The notes under the pieces: generated by a model | Seen by the model: only the letters and a program-made list of their open reading frames with translations | What the model was told of the DNA's origin: nothing | Database searches by the model: none | Shown: one piece after another, positions 1 to 7,044 of the stretch | Position numbering within the stretch: the stretch's first letter is position 1 | How the letters are laid out: each line of letters opens with the position of its first letter | DNA from: an uncultured Lachnospiraceae bacterium | Lineage (GTDB): Bacteria > Bacillota > Clostridia > Lachnospirales > Lachnospiraceae | Length of the DNA: 44,053 nt | Assembly: GCA_947589095.1 (NCBI GenBank) | Contig: CANQBX010000028.1 | Coordinates: 1-44,053, forward strand | Reading direction: 5' to 3' | Translations under genes and position numbers: made by a program

Positions 1-243
1 GCCGCAGAGGTAGCCCGCAGTCTGAAAGAGGCAATGGACTTTGAGGGCAGTCCGCAGGAGAAACGTATCAGAGGGTATCTGACCACTTTGGGGATAGACT
101 ACGACACGCTTACGAAAGAGGAATTCGTCACACTGATCGGCATTTTGAAGAAATCCAAGAAACTGCAAGATAGACAAGGCAGCCAGCGCGGAAAAGCCAG
201 TCCGCAGTTCTCACATGGGAAAGGCAAGAGGAAGCGGAAATAA
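1..243 (+). CDS. C-terminal fragment of an unidentified protein
   Basis: The reading frame is open from the first base and ends at TAA, giving the last 80 residues of a longer protein whose start lies outside the window. The end is very basic and low in complexity (lysine, arginine, glycine and serine). I do not recognise the family. Such basic tails occur in mobilisation and DNA-binding proteins of conjugative elements, but that is only a guess. A strong hairpin follows 35 bp downstream. The gene lies outside the Mu-like prophage and its base composition fits the AT-richer left flank. Confidence 0.5.
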   Translation, partial: AAEVARSLKEAMDFEGSPQEKRIRGYLTTLGIDYDTLTKEEFVTLIGILKKSKKLQDRQGSQRGKASPQFSHGKGKRKRK

Positions 244-278
244 CAAGTATGGCTATTTCAATTTACAGGAATGACAAT

Positions 279-307
279 GCAGGGAGTCGCGTTTTGCGAC
301 TCCCTGC
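279..307. terminator. Hairpin downstream of the left-edge gene
   Basis: A perfect 12-bp stem (279-290 with 296-307) with loop GTTTT follows the left-edge gene. There is no clean T-run, so it is either a weak terminator or another structural element. Confidence 0.5.
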
Positions 308-313
308 GCAGCG

Positions 314-538
314 CCCGCCAAAACATGGGGTAACAATTCGCTATGTCCTTTGCTGGTGACGGTGAACGAATTTCACCGTTTGGCTATCGGAGAAGCGAAT
401 ACGCTTGGATAAAAAAGAACGGAGCAAGGCAAAACCAAGCCTATACTCCGTTCTTTTTTGTCGTCCCAATCCTGTCTGACAGATGCCGTAATCAAATTTT
501 GTTTCAAAACTTTCTTACGGACACCCGCCAAAATGGGG
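314..538. repeat. Two copies of CCCGCCAAAA(CA)TGGGG
   Basis: The motif CCCGCCAAAACATGGGG at 314-330 recurs as CCCGCCAAAATGGGG at 524-538. The terminator at 411-459 lies between the two copies. Each is partly self-complementary (CCC with GGG). Their role is unknown; they may be protein-binding sites of the mobile element on the left flank. Confidence 0.4.
411..459. terminator. Strong bidirectional intrinsic terminator
   Basis: A 14-bp perfect stem pairs AAAAAAGAACGGAG (411-424) with CTCCGTTCTTTTTT (446-459). It carries A- and T-runs on its two sides and so can stop transcription in both directions. Confidence 0.8.
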
Positions 539-630
539 CTTTTTTAGGCTTAAAGGAACGGATTTTTCATTAAAAGAAGGAGCGAATTTTAATGGCAACC
601 TGAAAAAAGAAAAGAGGTGAATTTGGGTGT

Positions 631-669
631 ATGGAAGAGTTTTTTGATGTTATTGAAAAAGAGATTTAA
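631..669 (+). CDS. Possible 12-residue leader peptide
   Basis: The ORF ATG to TAA encodes MEEFFDVIEKEI and is preceded by AAAGAGGTGA about 10 bases upstream. Two hairpins follow (671-695 and 746-790). This arrangement resembles translational attenuation, but no regulated gene follows before the leftward repressor gene. It may therefore be the remnant of a leader whose gene has been lost. Confidence 0.3.
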   Translation: MEEFFDVIEKEI

Positions 670-670
670 A

Positions 671-790
671 TACCTTTCAAAACCTTTAAAAGGTATTGAT
701 TAAAGTGCTTGAAGATGCCCATTTTACGCAGTTTTCTTGCGTTTAAAACCTTTTAAAATGTGCTTTCAAATAGCATGTTTTAAAAGGTTT
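671..790. promoter_or_regulatory. Two AT-rich hairpins after the leader ORF
   Basis: The first stem is TACCTTT (671-677) with AAAGGTA (689-695). The second pairs AAACCTTTTAAAA (746-758) with TTTTAAAAGGTTT (778-790) perfectly. It extends inward by six more pairs, two of them G-U, to a 7-base loop. Their position after a short leader ORF suggests attenuation or termination. Confidence 0.45.
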
Positions 791-838
791 CTTTGAAAAA
801 TTTTAATGGCAACCATTTAATAGCAACCATTTTCTGCA

Positions 839-879
839 AAAAAGCAGCATCCTTCGAGCCATGAAAGATACTGCTTTTT
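839..879. terminator. Intrinsic terminator, left flank
   Basis: The stem AAAAAGCAG (839-847) with CTGCTTTTT (871-879) ends in a T-run and can act in both directions. It is the last clear feature of the left-flank DNA before the leftward prophage repressor gene. Confidence 0.65.
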
Positions 880-977
880 CCATGCCGGAGGGCAGCCCGG
901 CAAGGCGGTAAATGCAGTTTGAATATATCATGAAAGGCTGTGCCAGTCAATATAGATAATATTTCCGGACCGGCACA

Positions 978-1355
978 TTATACGGCGTTCCCTTTGGTAG
1001 GAATAGCTGCACCCCCTGCAATCCGATCTAATTCTTCATAGATCACAGTATGCACCCGGTGCTGTCCACGCCGATCTAATTTATCATATGTTTCAAGGAG
1101 TTCCTTTTCATCTTCAGAAAGCGAAAATATATCCTTATGCTCTGATATTGGAGCTTCTCCTTTCAGAATCCAGTCAGTAGTGCAATTGAGAATTTTTGAT
1201 AGGCTAATAAGTGCAGTGGCCGATGGAAGACTGCTTCCATTTTCGATTCCACTTAAATTTCCTGTAGATATACCTGTTTTCTCTTTAATCTGCCCCCCAG
1301 TAATTCCAAGTTCTTTTCTTCTGGTAGCAATGCGCTCGCCGATATCAGATCTCAT
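978..1355 (-). CDS. XRE-family HTH repressor (Mu c-like position)
   Basis: A 125-residue protein with an N-terminal Cro/CI-type helix-turn-helix (about residues 5-62) and a charged helical C-terminus. It is transcribed leftward, divergent from the Ner-like gene and the transposition operon, exactly where Mu has its lysogeny repressor. The ATG at 1355 is preferred because GGAG lies 7 bases before it; an ATG at 1370 would add five residues and lacks a ribosome site. It probably binds the two 17-bp operators at 1435-1451 and 1493-1509. Repressor function is inferred from fold and position. Confidence 0.8.
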   Translation of the reverse strand: MRSDIGERIATRRKELGITGGQIKEKTGISTGNLSGIENGSSLPSATALISLSKILNCTTDWILKGEAPISEHKDIFSLSEDEKELLETYDKLDRRGQHRVHTVIYEELDRIAGGAAIPTKGNAV

Positions 1356-1401
1356 AATAACTCCAATCATAGAAAATATACACTAAAATTAAAGGTTTAT
1401 G

Positions 1402-1430
1402 TTGACAAAACTCTTATATTAGAGTAAAGT
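1402..1430 (+). promoter_or_regulatory. Rightward early promoter
   Basis: The -35 TTGACA (1402-1407) and -10 TAAAGT (1425-1430) are 17 bp apart. Transcription would start near 1437, inside operator 1. It drives the Ner-like gene and the transposition operon. Confidence 0.65.
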
Positions 1431-1434
1431 TATA

Positions 1435-1451
1435 TTGTAACACTTTTACAA
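1435..1451. promoter_or_regulatory. Operator 1
   Basis: TTGTAACACTTTTACAA is an inverted repeat (TTGTAA, 5-bp spacer, TTACAA). It covers the predicted start sites of both facing promoters, so a bound protein would block both. Confidence 0.7.
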
Positions 1452-1456
1452 CTTCC

Positions 1457-1485
1457 ATTATAGCACGCAGAACAATTACGGTAAA
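1457..1485 (-). promoter_or_regulatory. Leftward repressor promoter
   Basis: On the minus strand the -35 TTTACC (1485-1480) and consensus -10 TATAAT (1462-1457) are 17 bp apart. The predicted start near 1450 lies in operator 1. The promoter faces the early promoter, as Pc and Pe do in Mu. Confidence 0.65.
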
Positions 1486-1492
1486 TGTTATT

Positions 1493-1509
1493 TTGTAACG
1501 ATTTTACAA
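1493..1509. promoter_or_regulatory. Operator 2
   Basis: TTGTAACGATTTTACAA matches operator 1 at 15 of 17 positions, with identical arms, 58 bp downstream. It lies just upstream of the repressor promoter and in the leader of the Ner-like gene. Confidence 0.7.
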
Positions 1510-1549
1510 AAACAAATAACGCCAGGCGGCAAGAAAAGGAGGAAATGCG

Positions 1550-1780
1550 ATGGATAATAACAGGATCGCGAATCTGGAGGAGTTCCGGCGCTGGGTAAAG
1601 GTTGAACTGGCCAAGAAGGAGATGTCCCAGACGGAGCTGGCGAGGCAGATGGGCATACCCCAGGCGAGGATCAGCGAGGCGACGCACGGGAAACAGTCCG
1701 GAAACAAGTTCATTGTTTCAATCATCCGGGTGCTGGGCGGCGATGTCAGAGATTTCGAGGAATTCTTAAAAGCCATTTAA
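1550..1780 (+). CDS. Ner-like HTH regulator
   Basis: A 76-residue protein that is almost entirely one helix-turn-helix domain; the pattern MSQTELARQMGIPQARISEA is a Cro-type HTH around residues 25-44. It has a strong AGGAGG site 7 bases before the ATG. It is the first gene of the rightward early operon, the place of Mu ner, which turns down both the repressor promoter and the early promoter. The role is inferred from size, fold and order. The nearby palindromes could be bound by this protein as well as by the repressor. Confidence 0.75.
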   Translation: MDNNRIANLEEFRRWVKVELAKKEMSQTELARQMGIPQARISEATHGKQSGNKFIVSIIRVLGGDVRDFEEFLKAI

Positions 1781-1840
1781 GAGGCGGTTCCGGTTTGTGC
1801 GGAAAAAATGGGCGGATGTTCCATACTTAAATTAGACGGG
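1781..1840. repeat. Early-region direct repeat, copy 1
   Basis: This 60-bp stretch matches 2671-2730 at roughly 80-85% of positions. It shares GGTTTGTGCG, GAAAAAATG, GCGGATG and TCCATACTTA. It lies between the Ner-like gene and the next ORF. The TTGTGCG-AAAAA core also occurs 40 bp inside the prophage right end, so the repeats may be transposase or transposition-enhancer binding sites, or the upstream regions of duplicated gene cassettes. Confidence 0.7.
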
Positions 1841-1867
1841 CGCGGGACGCCCGGGAAAGGAGCGGAG

Positions 1868-2332
1868 ATGAGTTGCAAGATGCTTTTGAACAGGAAGAAA
1901 TTTCTTAATGAGACGGAGTTTGGCAGGGCCATGGAGAAGCTGGTCCGGGAATGGGACAGTCTTCTGGAGACGAAGGAAACACCGAAGACGATCCGGAAGG
2001 AGGCACACTGCATGTCGCAGTGGGAAGTATATCAGCTGGCCATGAAACAGTTTTACGGCCTGGACTGCTATTTTACCCGGACGGATGAGTATTTCGGCAT
2101 CTGGATCGAGGATGACGCCAGCTTCCTGCTGAAGGTGGACCGGGGACAGGAGAACGAAAGCGCAGCAGGCGAGCTCCTGTCCCGCCAGCCCATAAAGCCC
2201 GAAGTAAGAGAAGCTCTGGAGCGGACGCAGCGCCTGGCAGATGTTGCTGAGAAATACAGCCGGAGCGTCCCGGACCAGCCTGCGAAAGGCGTTATGGAGC
2301 TGGTGCTGGAACACCCGGCTGGAAGAACGTGA
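1868..2332 (+). CDS. Hypothetical early protein, 154 residues
   Basis: I do not recognise a family. The protein is acidic and tryptophan/tyrosine-rich in the middle and has no membrane segment or obvious catalytic motif. The ATG at 1868 is chosen because AAAGGAG precedes it; an upstream ATG at 1808 lies inside the direct repeat and has no ribosome site. Its stop codon abuts the stop of the leftward gene 2333-2611 without spacing. It is an accessory gene in the slot between ner and the transposase gene. Confidence 0.6.
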   Translation: MSCKMLLNRKKFLNETEFGRAMEKLVREWDSLLETKETPKTIRKEAHCMSQWEVYQLAMKQFYGLDCYFTRTDEYFGIWIEDDASFLLKVDRGQENESAAGELLSRQPIKPEVREALERTQRLADVAEKYSRSVPDQPAKGVMELVLEHPAGRT

Positions 2333-2611
2333 TCACTTCTCGAGCAAGTAACGGAACTCTTCCAGATCAGAGATGTCAATTCCCTTCTCCCTTAGGACGA
2401 TGCAGAGAAATTTATGGTAATTCTGCAGTGTACAGTCCGCAAAAGCAGAGATGAGCAGGGTGGCAGCCCCAAAAGTCAGGGATTCCGTAAAAGCCTCCGG
2501 GTTACTGCGGATAGAGTCGAGGGTGGAACTCTCATTCAGTTGCTTTACAAATACGGAACGTGCTTCAGCCATTGATTGGTTGACGAGAGAAGTAAAAATG
2601 GACTCATTCAT
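2333..2611 (-). CDS. Hypothetical 92-residue early protein on the opposite strand
   Basis: It encodes a small, probably all-helical protein of 92 residues with a hydrophobic patch near residues 48-62. An AGGAGG site lies 8 bases before the ATG at 2611 (minus strand). It is one of two small genes running against the early operon, and its 3' end meets the 3' end of the rightward gene. I do not recognise it. The strand switch suggests a moron with its own promoter, perhaps expressed in the lysogen. Confidence 0.6.
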   Translation of the reverse strand: MNESIFTSLVNQSMAEARSVFVKQLNESSTLDSIRSNPEAFTESLTFGAATLLISAFADCTLQNYHKFLCIVLREKGIDISDLEEFRYLLEK

Positions 2612-2670
2612 GTAGGTACCTCCTTTTATAGAGATTGTACCACGAAAACAGGTTTGTGAACAGATTCTAA

Positions 2671-2730
2671 AAGGCAGTTCTGGTTTGTGCGAAAAAATGA
2701 GCGGATGCTCCATACTTATATCAGACAGGT
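2671..2730. repeat. Early-region direct repeat, copy 2
   Basis: Second copy of the 60-bp repeat at 1781-1840, in the same orientation. TTGTGCGAAAAA (2685-2696) is identical to 36012-36023 at the right end of the prophage, and CGGAT follows at a similar distance in both. Each copy precedes a small rightward gene. Confidence 0.7.
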
Positions 2731-2758
2731 GTGGGGGGACCAGAAAGGGGTGATTGCA

Positions 2759-2905
2759 ATGAAAAAAAGAAGCGCTGTGAAAGTAGTTGTTCGCATGAAT
2801 GACTTTTCGGATATTCAGACGGTCCTGGAGAAGATCCGGGAAATCCAGAAGGCCAACTGCAAGGTAAAAGTTGAACTTGAAGTTGACCTTCGGAATGGCA
2901 GGTAG
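2759..2905 (+). CDS. Hypothetical 48-residue protein
   Basis: A short basic-to-acidic alpha/beta-looking peptide (VKVVVRM ... VKVELEV) without a recognised family. The ATG at 2759 follows GAAAGGGGTGA. An upstream in-frame ATG at 2687 lies in the direct repeat and was not chosen. The stop at 2905 is two bases from the end of the leftward gene 2907-3128. Confidence 0.45.
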   Translation: MKKRSAVKVVVRMNDFSDIQTVLEKIREIQKANCKVKVELEVDLRNGR

Positions 2906-2906
2906 C

Positions 2907-3128
2907 CTACTCTTCCCTGAGAACATCGATTACCGTGAGATTTTCACCAGAAACAGTAATGACGCCATTCTGGGAATAGAGCCACATTGTTCTCAGTGGA
3001 ATCCGAGCGGACAGGATATTGTCACCGGCAAACTCACTTGTCCCTGCGGGTGTGCTGACAATGACCCTTGTGATGCCGGACGCCTCATATACCCTTCCGT
3101 CTGAGTAGACAAAATGGAAACTGTACAT
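2907..3128 (-). CDS. Hypothetical 73-residue protein on the opposite strand
   Basis: A compact beta-rich protein in which the opening YSFHFVYSDGRVYEASGI suggests a small beta-sheet fold. AGGAGGAGG lies before the ATG at 3128 on the minus strand. It runs against the transposition operon, like the gene at 2333-2611. I do not recognise it. Each of these leftward genes is paired tail-to-tail with a small rightward gene that follows a direct repeat. Confidence 0.55.
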   Translation of the reverse strand: MYSFHFVYSDGRVYEASGITRVIVSTPAGTSEFAGDNILSARIPLRTMWLYSQNGVITVSGENLTVIDVLREE

Positions 3129-3251
3129 GGAAATCCTCCTCCTTTCGTATTGCTCGGCTGTTGCAGCAGTCGGCATATCCATTGTAAAGGAAAATAGGGG
3201 AAACGGCAATAGATGATTCTTTCGACAAAAATGAAATCATGAACAGTCGAA

Positions 3252-3290
3252 ACCGGCGAGAGCCGGTCATGCGGGGACGGCCTCCCGCAT
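3252..3290 (+). promoter_or_regulatory. Two small hairpins in the transposase leader
   Basis: ACCGGC-GAGA-GCCGGT (3252-3267) is followed directly by ATGCGGG (3269-3275) paired with CCCGCAT (3284-3290). They lie 33-70 bases before the preferred transposase start and could modulate its translation. Confidence 0.45.
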
Positions 3291-3322
3291 CTGATGATGA
3301 CAGGCTGGAAAGGGGTGATCAG

Positions 3323-5272
3323 ATGGCTCAGATGCTGACGGCCAAGCAAGTGGCCGAGGTTAAAGGGTGTAGTTGCCAATATGTGAAGAAAATTATCAAA
3401 GACGGCAAGCTCCCGGCCGTGGAAACCGTGAATGGGAAGAACCGGAAGACCTACCTGGTGCCGCTGGATGCCCTGGATGAGCGGCTGCAGCACAGGTGGT
3501 ATGAGATGGCCATGGACAGCCGGCCGGAGGGGGCCGACGCCCCGGATCAGACGCCCGGAGCCCCGGTCGAGGAGTTTACGGAAGCGGAACGGGCAGAGAT
3601 AGACTTCTGGATCGGCCTGGTGGAACAGTGGCAGCAGTACAGGGCCATGCCGGGGGTTACATCCAAGGCGGAGGTGGATCGGAAGTTCGTGACGCTCTGC
3701 AGTCTGGAATATCCGGACCGGAAGATCTCCGTGGATATGCTTTACCGGAAATGGAAGGCCATCAGGGAGAATGATATGGCGGCTCTGGTGGACAAGCGGG
3801 GAAAGTGGCGGAAGGGCGAGAGCTCCATCGATGATACGATCTGGCAGGCGTTCCTTTATTACTATCTGGATGAGGCGCAGCATCCGATCCGGAAATGCCT
3901 GGACTACACGAAGCTGTGGGCCCAGGAAAAGCGGCCGGACCTGTACGCGGACATCCCGAGTTATTCGGCGTTCTACCGGAGGCTGAGCTCCGAGGTGCCG
4001 GAAGGGGTGAAGGTGCTGGGCCGCGAGGGCCACAAGGCGTTCAACGACCGGTGCGCCCCGTATATCCGCAGGGTCTACGAGGATATCGCCAGTAATGAGT
4101 GGTGGATCGCCGACAACCATACGTTTGATGTTATGGTGAGGGATAAGGACGGGAACCTGCACAGGCCGTACCTGACGGCTTTCCTGGATGCCAGGAGCGG
4201 GATATTTACCGGATTCTATGTCACAGATAACCCGAGCTCGGAGGCCACGCTGTTCGCCCTGAGGAAGGGGATCCTGGAATACGGCCTGCCGGATAACATC
4301 TATGTCGATAACGGCCGGGAGTTCCTGACCTACGACATCGGCGGCCTGGGACACCGCAGGAAGAAGCCGAAGGACGGCGCAGCGACGTTTGAGCCGCCCG
4401 GGGTGTTCAAGCGGCTGGGGATCAACATGACCAACGCCATCGTCCGCAACGCCAAGGCCAAGATCATCGAGCGGAGGTTCCGGGACGTAAAGGATGACCT
4501 TTCCAGGCTGTTCAACACATACACCGGAGGGAACCCGACCGAGAAGCCGGAGCGCCTGAAGTACGTGCTGAAGAAAGACGCCATCTACACCGATGAGGAG
4601 TTCAAGGAGTATGTGGAGGCGGTGATCCGGTATTATTTCAACCTGCAGGTTTACAATGGCCCGGTGGCCGCCGATAAAGGCAAGCTGAAGATGGATGTAT
4701 ACAATGAGCGGCTGACAAGGAGGAGAACGGCGTCGGCTGGCGATCTGAACCTGATGCTGATGAGAAGCAGCCGTCCGCAGAAGGTGGCCAGGCGGGGCGT
4801 CCACCTGGATATCGCGGGAGCCCACATCGATTACTGGAACGATGACTTCATTGAGATGATGTTTGGGAAAACGGTATATTTCCGGTATGACCCGGAAGAC
4901 CTGAAGGAAGTCAGGATATACGACCTGGAGGACAGGTTCATCATGACGGTACCCGCGGATAACCAGGCGGTACTCTCATACGGGGCCAGCAAGGACGATG
5001 TCAGAGAGGCCATGGCGAAGACCAGGCGGTATGAGAAGATCGCGAAGCAGTATAAGGAAAATGCGATCCTGGCTGAAAATGACCGGATCACATCCATGGA
5101 GCTGGTCCTTATGGAGGCCCAGCGCAACAAAGCGGAATACCAGGGAAAGGCCAATCCGAAGGTGCTGGAAGTCGCAAGGGCAGACGAGGAGCCGGCATTC
5201 AAGAAAGTCGTAGGAGGTGCGAACCTGGATCTGATGAATAAAAACGCAGCCAAGAGGCGAGGAGGTAAGTGA
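3323..5272 (+). CDS. Mu-type DDE transposase (MuA-like)
   Basis: A 649-residue protein of MuA size (MuA is 663). An N-terminal winged-helix/excisionase-like DNA-binding part (about 5-65) is followed by a Mu-type integrase core. The catalytic triad reads D264 (IADNHTF), D329 (YVDNGRE) and E383 (IIERRFR), close to D269, D336 and E392 of MuA. It catalyses strand cleavage and transfer at the prophage ends for integration and replicative transposition. The ATG at 3323 follows GAAAGGGGTGA; an upstream ATG at 3239 without a ribosome site would add 28 residues. The gene overlaps the MuB-like gene by one base. Confidence 0.95.
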   Translation: MAQMLTAKQVAEVKGCSCQYVKKIIKDGKLPAVETVNGKNRKTYLVPLDALDERLQHRWYEMAMDSRPEGADAPDQTPGAPVEEFTEAERAEIDFWIGLVEQWQQYRAMPGVTSKAEVDRKFVTLCSLEYPDRKISVDMLYRKWKAIRENDMAALVDKRGKWRKGESSIDDTIWQAFLYYYLDEAQHPIRKCLDYTKLWAQEKRPDLYADIPSYSAFYRRLSSEVPEGVKVLGREGHKAFNDRCAPYIRRVYEDIASNEWWIADNHTFDVMVRDKDGNLHRPYLTAFLDARSGIFTGFYVTDNPSSEATLFALRKGILEYGLPDNIYVDNGREFLTYDIGGLGHRRKKPKDGAATFEPPGVFKRLGINMTNAIVRNAKAKIIERRFRDVKDDLSRLFNTYTGGNPTEKPERLKYVLKKDAIYTDEEFKEYVEAVIRYYFNLQVYNGPVAADKGKLKMDVYNERLTRRRTASAGDLNLMLMRSSRPQKVARRGVHLDIAGAHIDYWNDDFIEMMFGKTVYFRYDPEDLKEVRIYDLEDRFIMTVPADNQAVLSYGASKDDVREAMAKTRRYEKIAKQYKENAILAENDRITSMELVLMEAQRNKAEYQGKANPKVLEVARADEEPAFKKVVGGANLDLMNKNAAKRRGGK

Positions 5273-6228
5273 TGAAAAATTATAACGCGGAACTGCAGGC
5301 GAGGCTGGAGCGGTTTCTGGAAGAGGAGAATTTAAGCCAGGCAAAGGCGGCCCCGGTCCTGGGGATCAGCCAGGCGGTACTGAGCCAGTACCGCAGGAGC
5401 GCATATGACAAGGGCGATATCGGCGAGGTGGAGCGGAAGCTGGCCGAGTTCTTCTGGATCAAGGATGAGCAGGCCGAGAACATCCGCAAGGCGGAACCTT
5501 ATAAGCTGGCCCCGGGTTATGTGCCCACATCGATCTCGGAGGGCGTCTACAAGACGATCCGGTACTGCCAGCTGGAGAAGGGGATTGTGGTCATTGACGG
5601 GGACGCGGGGATCGGCAAGACGAAAGCGGCCGCCAAGTTCCTTCAGGACAATCCAACGACCACCGTATACATCAAGGCGTCGCCCTGCACCAGCACGCTC
5701 CGGAGCCTGATGCGGATGATCGCCAGGGCGCTCAAGATCCCGGAGAACCAGCGGACGGAGGAGTTGTCCTTCGCCATCCAGGAGAAGCTCCGGGCCACGG
5801 ATAAGATCATCATTATCGATGAGGCCCAGAACATCAAGTTCACGGCGCTGGAAGAGGTCAGCCGCTGGACGGATGAGGATATGTTCACCGGCCGGCCGGG
5901 TATCGGGATCGTCCTGATCGGGAACGTGGAGGTCTATAACAAGATGCTTGGCAAGCAGGAAGCGATCTTCGCGCAGCAGTTCAACCGGACGCGGCTCCAC
6001 AGCCGGTACCATACCACGGATGTCACCCGGTCAGACGTGGCGCAGCTGTTCCCGGTTCTCCAGGAGAAGGGGATGGAGAAGGAACTGAATTACCTGTACA
6101 GCATCAGCCACAGCAAATGGGGCGTCCGGGGCATGGTGAACGTATTCAACAACGCGGTCAACAATGAGGATATCTCCCTGGAGGGCCTCCAGAAGATGGC
6201 GGCCACCATGGGGATCCGGTTTATCTAA
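5272..6228 (+). CDS. MuB-like transposition ATPase
   Basis: A 318-residue AAA+ ATPase with Walker A GDAGIGKTK (110-118) and Walker B IIIIDE (179-184). A small N-terminal HTH (about 10-60) precedes it, as in MuB. MuB captures target DNA, delivers it to the transposase and gives target immunity. The ATG at 5272 overlaps the transposase stop as TGATG with AGGAGG upstream, so the two proteins are translationally coupled. A GTG three bases earlier is possible. Confidence 0.93.
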   Translation: MKNYNAELQARLERFLEEENLSQAKAAPVLGISQAVLSQYRRSAYDKGDIGEVERKLAEFFWIKDEQAENIRKAEPYKLAPGYVPTSISEGVYKTIRYCQLEKGIVVIDGDAGIGKTKAAAKFLQDNPTTTVYIKASPCTSTLRSLMRMIARALKIPENQRTEELSFAIQEKLRATDKIIIIDEAQNIKFTALEEVSRWTDEDMFTGRPGIGIVLIGNVEVYNKMLGKQEAIFAQQFNRTRLHSRYHTTDVTRSDVAQLFPVLQEKGMEKELNYLYSISHSKWGVRGMVNVFNNAVNNEDISLEGLQKMAATMGIRFI

Positions 6229-6246
6229 ATCAAAGGAGGGCAAGTC

Positions 6247-6543
6247 ATGAGACGGTTTAGCAGCAGCACTTACAAGATGATCCTGGGGGCAGCGTTTGGG
6301 ATAACGCTGGCAGCGCTGATCGGGGCGCTGGTCGTGGCAGGAGGACTGAATTTTCTCGGTTTCCTAATCGTCCTGATCCTGATGGCGGTCACGCTGGCCT
6401 TCGGGTGGATCCTGGGGTACCAGAGCCGTGTGCGCGAGCGCCGGCAGAAGCTCTATGACGAGGGGTACCGCCAGGGTGTGATCTACACGGCAGAGAAGGT
6501 CCGCAACAGTATCTGGTTCCCGTTTATCAAGCAGTATCTTTAA
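6247..6543 (+). CDS. Small two-segment membrane protein
   Basis: A 98-residue protein with two hydrophobic segments (about 10-32 and 36-57) followed by a basic cytoplasmic tail. AAAGGAGGG precedes its ATG. It sits directly after the MuB-like gene, where Mu has kil and small accessory genes. The function is unknown; interference with the host envelope or division is possible but unsupported. Confidence 0.65.
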   Translation: MRRFSSSTYKMILGAAFGITLAALIGALVVAGGLNFLGFLIVLILMAVTLAFGWILGYQSRVRERRQKLYDEGYRQGVIYTAEKVRNSIWFPFIKQYL

Positions 6544-6546
6544 ACC

Positions 6547-6639
6547 GGCCGCGGGGGAAGCCCCGGCCTTAATGCAGCCGCCTGGAAGGGCGCCGGTCAC
6601 AAGCCCGGAAGATGCAGAGTGGGGCAGAAAACAGAATAA
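6547..6639 (+). repeat. Structured leader element, copy 1
   Basis: A GC hairpin (about 6547-6568, CGGGG-GAAG-CCCCG) is followed by a 54-nt conserved block (6571-6624). The block differs from copy 2 at only three positions. It can form CGCC/GGCG and CCGG/CCGG stems. One of the three changes turns a G-C pair into G-U, so the stem is kept. The element precedes the gene at 6653. A reading frame from ATG 6572 is open in both copies but has no ribosome site. Confidence 0.65.
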
Positions 6640-6652
6640 GGAGGCGGTAAAT

Positions 6653-6835
6653 TTGAAGAATGGAAAGAAACCGACGCTGGAGCAGAAGCGGATCATGCGG
6701 TGCCATGGCCTTGTGCCGGACAACTGGCTGGTGGTCAGGAACCTGCCGGATTCTATCGAGGTAGTGAGCCGGCTGTCACTGAAGAAGATAGGAGCCGGAA
6801 GGCCGAGGACCCGGATCCTGTCCAGGGATATGTAA
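6653..6835 (+). CDS. DUF6906-type small phage protein
   Basis: A 60-residue protein with the pattern KNGKKPT..QK..M..HGL.P.NWLVV, which I recognise as typical of DUF6906 proteins of Clostridia phages. The function is unknown. A TTG start at 6653 is chosen because AAGGAGG precedes it and the family begins at this point. An ATG at 6572 would add 27 residues from the structured leader. Confidence 0.6.
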   Translation: MKNGKKPTLEQKRIMRCHGLVPDNWLVVRNLPDSIEVVSRLSLKKIGAGRPRTRILSRDM

Positions 6836-6846
6836 GGAGGGGCGGG

Positions 6847-7044
6847 ATGAAAAACGGAAATAAACTGCCCACGGAGTTCATGGCTGACTTCACCAGGGTA
6901 TGGACGGAAGTCCGGTTCTGCGCCAGGATGCTTTCCCTGGGCAAAGCGTACATAGTGAAAGGGAAAAGGAACGGGAAGACGGTCCGGTACACCAGGATGA
7001 AAAGGGGGTACGATTATGCGGGACTTGATACTGAGGATTTGTGA
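6847..7044 (+). CDS. Hypothetical 65-residue basic protein
   Basis: A small basic protein with AAGGAGG about 8 bases before the ATG. It has no recognised domain. It overlaps the next gene by 29 bases and belongs to the run of small early genes. Confidence 0.5.
   Translation: MKNGNKLPTEFMADFTRVWTEVRFCARMLSLGKAYIVKGKRNGKTVRYTRMKRGYDYAGLDTEDL

Larger units (their letters stand above)
244..977. other. AT-rich non-coding left flank
   Basis: There is no convincing gene longer than 12 codons here. A 76-codon ORF at 343-573 runs across the terminator stem and has no ribosome site. The stretch holds four hairpins, two CCCGCC repeats, a possible leader peptide, and the short motif AATGGCAACC at 591-600 and 805-814, with a variant near 817-826. 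The style (leader peptide plus stacked hairpins) resembles regulatory regions of conjugative elements. The left end of the prophage should lie near the 3' side of this stretch, but I could not find it. Confidence 0.5.

Noticed and set aside
343-573. 76-codon ORF in the left flank
   Set aside because: It runs through both arms of a 14-bp terminator and has no plausible ribosome site or protein-like composition.
1-977. Search for an inverted copy of the right-end sequence as the left end of the prophage
   Set aside because: I looked for TGTAGCTTTTCGCGC or TTTTTCGCACAA and found no acceptable match, so no left end is annotated.
2993-4825. 610-codon open frame on the minus strand
   Set aside because: It lies fully opposite the MuA-like transposase gene with its complete catalytic triad. 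The length is explained by the GC-rich codon pattern of that gene, and there is no ribosome site.
6572-6652. N-terminal extension of the DUF6906-like protein from ATG 6572
   Set aside because: The stretch belongs to the duplicated leader element, lacks a ribosome site, and the second copy ends in a stop after 22 codons.
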